This document shows, in pieces, positions 61,383 to 64,000 of a stretch of DNA of 64,000 nt. The DNA is from Cristatella mucedo (taxonomy: Eukaryota > Bryozoa > Phylactolaemata > Cristatellidae): positions 769,501 through 833,500 of the forward strand of contig WPIO01000019.1 of assembly GCA_009760855.2 (NCBI GenBank), given 5' to 3'. Position 1 is the first letter of the stretch. Every line of letters starts with the position of its first letter. The translations under genes and the position numbers were made by a program. The notes beneath the pieces are model-generated. The model had not been told where the DNA came from. It searched no databases and saw only the letters and a program-made list of their open reading frames with translations.

Positions 61383-62579
61383 CATAAGATGGATATATAT
61401 TATAGTATATATAAAGATACATTGAAACAGCGTAGGGATCTAAGGATAACTGACTGATAACAGATTTTAGGTAAGGGTGGCTGCTTAAGCAAAGTGCCTA
61501 ATAGCTTGATAAGAATAATTCCTGTTGTCAATAAATTTTACTATATGATGCAATAATCTAATATATGTGGGCATCGGTTAAGTTATATGTAGGCAATGGT
61601 TTAAAAAACTAGTGCAGACCTGGAGTACGTTTCCTAAATGGTGCGAACAATCGCCCTTTGAATATGAACGGGCAAGATTCAAGGTTTGACAAATCGCAAC
61701 TTGCCGCTCGATATTTAGTCCTCAAAAACATACTCCCTTTTGGCTATGTTGCAAGTTCATTACCTTGCTAAAATTATTTGATTGGACAGTGGCCTAAGTT
61801 AGCTCTCTAATGTTGCAAACATGATTTGGTGACAGAAAGTCTATTAAGGTAGAGATATGCTGTTGTGAAATGATTTGCTAGACTGGAAACTACAAATAAT
61901 GCATTAATTGACCACGTTTTGATAACGGAATGACACAAGTCAGAAATGGTTTTAATCATCCGAAACTAGGCTGGAACTAAATAGTGCCTGTTGCAAACTA
62001 GGTACAATAAGGAAATAGGTCCATATAGTTTCTAGATGCGCAGACATTATTTAATGAACCGAATCAGTAACAATTTATTTCTTTGCCGAAAAGTAGTGTC
62101 GGAATGGGTATGCCAGCCTACGGAAAACTTCTTTCATAACTAGATCTTGTTGACAGATACTGCATTCCCCACCCGTTGCTATAAAACTCATTTGAGGGAG
62201 GTCCATTTTGACGGACGCTTTGAGTACCGGTCGTGAATGAATAAAAGTGATCTTCGCCATGCTCGCGTGTTCTCACTCGTACGGCACTATCAAAGACGTG
62301 ACCTGTAAGACGGTTTCCTATAAACTGGGGAATAATTTGGGATACCTGCTAGATTGCATTGGCCTTGAAAATGTCTTCAACTGCACGCTCTGTTGTGCCA
62401 AAGTGCACTAAAGGGTGGGTTTAGTGGTGGAGTGGTGTAACCATTCCTATTTGAGGATTGAGAAACTCAACCACCTTGATGGAATGTAAAAAACTGGACT
62501 CTCAGCGTGCAAATTCACAGCGACTAATTCTTGGAAAGTGCTCTTGAAAACTCTTAAAAAGCTACGCTGAATCATTCTT

Positions 62580-62670
62580 AATAGCAATATAAATGTATTC
62601 TTCAAAGCTTCCTAAGAGAACTGAATCTCTTTCAAGGCACTTTGAAACTCTCTGCAAGAGAAAGGATAAT
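62580..62670 (-). mobile_element. Decayed L2-type LINE tail
   Basis: 'gagaactgaatctctttcaa' and 'ggcactttgaaactctctgc' match the hairpin and the 'ttgctgcaaaggg' region of the 52.7 kb copy in order. Confidence 0.7.
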
Positions 62671-63282
62671 CGAGTGCAAGGTTTCTAGCCCACTCTATCT
62701 GAAGAGCAATGCTGAGTTCCACAACAGTACGAGAATGAGTTAGCGACAAAGAAAACCTCTTATAACAAGCTAGCATTCTAGAACTCAGCGACGCTGTTGC
62801 TTGGTCGCTCGCATAGTGGTTTCAGTGATAGTATGTGAAATATATGCTTCCTTGTTTTCTTCATCAGCACATGTCTATCAGACTGAGCTACATTTTCCCA
62901 TAAACCACGGGCACTGTGTGCAAGGGTTCTTAACCGAAATATTCTTTGTAGCAAAAGTGTAGGGGCAGCATTTTTTTTAGGAATGTGAATAAAAAGAGTG
63001 TACTCCGTCAGAAATTGAATCTGTTGCTATACGCTTTACTTAATTACTAAATCGATTAAACTTAAATGTTTTAGCTATAATCGCTATTGAAGATTATTAG
63101 ACCTCATATGCAATAGGCCTAATATAATCTAGTGAGCCTTTAGAGATTAAGATAAAGCAGGGATCCGCTCAGTGGGAAATACTCTTAACGATTCATGCCC
63201 TCTTTGAAAATTTGTTAATTAAATAAACTCTCGGCTTCAATTATTATGCTGGTACCTAGCGAATATACCTTGATATAACAAA

Positions 63283-63385
63283 ATAATAGTAATAATATAT
63301 CGCTTCAATTTCTTCTTAAGAGTCCTAAAATTCCACGAAGGCACTTCAAACTCACTTTAAGAGAAAAATAACCAAGGTTTGTAGA
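63283..63385 (-). mobile_element. Decayed L2-type LINE tail
   Basis: An 'ataatagtaataatata' run is followed by a worn hairpin ('gagtcctaaaattccacgaa') and 'ggcacttcaaactcacttta', in the order of a minus-strand L2 end. Confidence 0.55.
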
Positions 63386-63507
63386 CATGGAATATTTATA
63401 TCTGTATCAAACCAAGCGTGAAAAAGAACACAACTATTAGGTTTAGATCAGCATAAAAAACACAGGAAGACACCGGGGCCACAAATGAGTGATAATCCTG
63501 ATTAATA

Positions 63508-64000
63508 ATAATAATGCACTTGATAAAGCGCCCTCAGAGAACTCAATCTCTCTCTAGGCGCTTTACATTTGCTACACAGGGAATTGCAATTGAATGGTGA
63601 GTAAAATTATGCTTGACAAACAAACAAGATGAAAAACATGGTTAGGGGTGACATGCACAGGGTCAGCATGCAAATGTGGCTAGTGGCAGCATACACAGTG
63701 TCAGCATACATCAAGGACGAATCACAGGGACCCACTAAATGCTGTCCTGTATAGGCATGTTTCTAAATTCTTGTTAAATGTGGTCAGGTCAGGGGATGTT
63801 CTGACGCAGGTCGGGAGGGAGCTCCAGGCTTTGGGAGCATACGATTTAAATGCATGGTCTCCAAAGGATTTGAGTTGTGTACAGGGTATTTGTAGACTTT
63901 TGAATTCCAAAAAGCGAGTGCTACGATGCTTGCCCTGATGGGGGAGCATATATGAGAGATAGGCTGGAGCAACAGAATGAAGGGACATAAATGTTAGCGA
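63508..64000 (-). mobile_element. L2-type LINE family 1, 3' end, cut by window edge
   Basis: The (ATT)n tail (63510-63520 as its complement) and hairpin (63525-63570) are followed by the 3' untranslated blocks. The ORF end lies on the minus strand at 63722-63988, with VAPAYLSYMLPHQGKH and DLTTFNKNLETCLYRTAF before the stop. It continues past the window. Confidence 0.93.

Larger units (their letters stand above)
58346..62579. other. No recognisable gene
   Basis: ORFs at 58417-58629, 60619-60825 and 60861-61112 are unrecognised. (AT)/(TTTA) low complexity lies at 59271-59300. The 60190-60500 part is slightly different in composition but not assignable. Confidence 0.45.

Overview
This is nuclear DNA from an invertebrate animal. 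The evidence is a multi-exon, intron-rich gene with GT/AG splice sites for a Cys-loop (nicotinic acetylcholine receptor type) channel subunit. Around it are many decayed L2/CR1-type LINEs with (ATT)n tails, tRNA-derived SINEs and long dinucleotide repeats. A lophotrochozoan (mollusc, annelid or flatworm-like) fits best, because these groups carry many divergent receptor subunits, but the window does not prove it. There is no sign of bacterial genes, CRISPR or operons. The only gene I can defend as intact is on the minus strand, from about 41.98 kb down to 21.62 kb. I could place eight coding exons that join in frame from the N-terminal extracellular helix to the stop after M4. Together they give 453 whole codons plus a stop. 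Only the exon with the start codon and signal peptide is missing. The product has the Cys-loop, four membrane segments and a cation-type pore entrance. It lacks most aromatic residues and the paired cysteines that bind acetylcholine in classical alpha subunits. Layout: 1-14 kb holds LINE fragments on both strands, a GC-rich unexplained block (1.6-2.7 kb) and an endonuclease/reverse-transcriptase LINE copy (11.1-12.7 kb). 14-16 kb holds a TATA-containing GC-rich block with short tandem repeats and a compound (CA)n/(TA)n array. 18.6-19.7 kb is a broken hAT-type transposase. 21.6-42 kb is the receptor gene; its long introns hold L2 pieces, a relic of a LINE with a restriction-like endonuclease, and one unexplained two-helix ORF. 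43-64 kb holds SINEs, a second LINE family (44.2-45.8, 54.5-54.9 and 57.5-58.3 kb), the best-preserved L2 copy (52.7-54.15 kb, minus) and another L2 copy running off the right edge. The main genome-level observation is that the tRNA-headed SINE family (called S1 here) ends in nearly the same hairpin and ATT-rich tail as the L2-type LINE. This is the signature of a SINE that borrows the LINE's reverse transcriptase. All family calls come from reading translations by eye; no alignment or database search was run.
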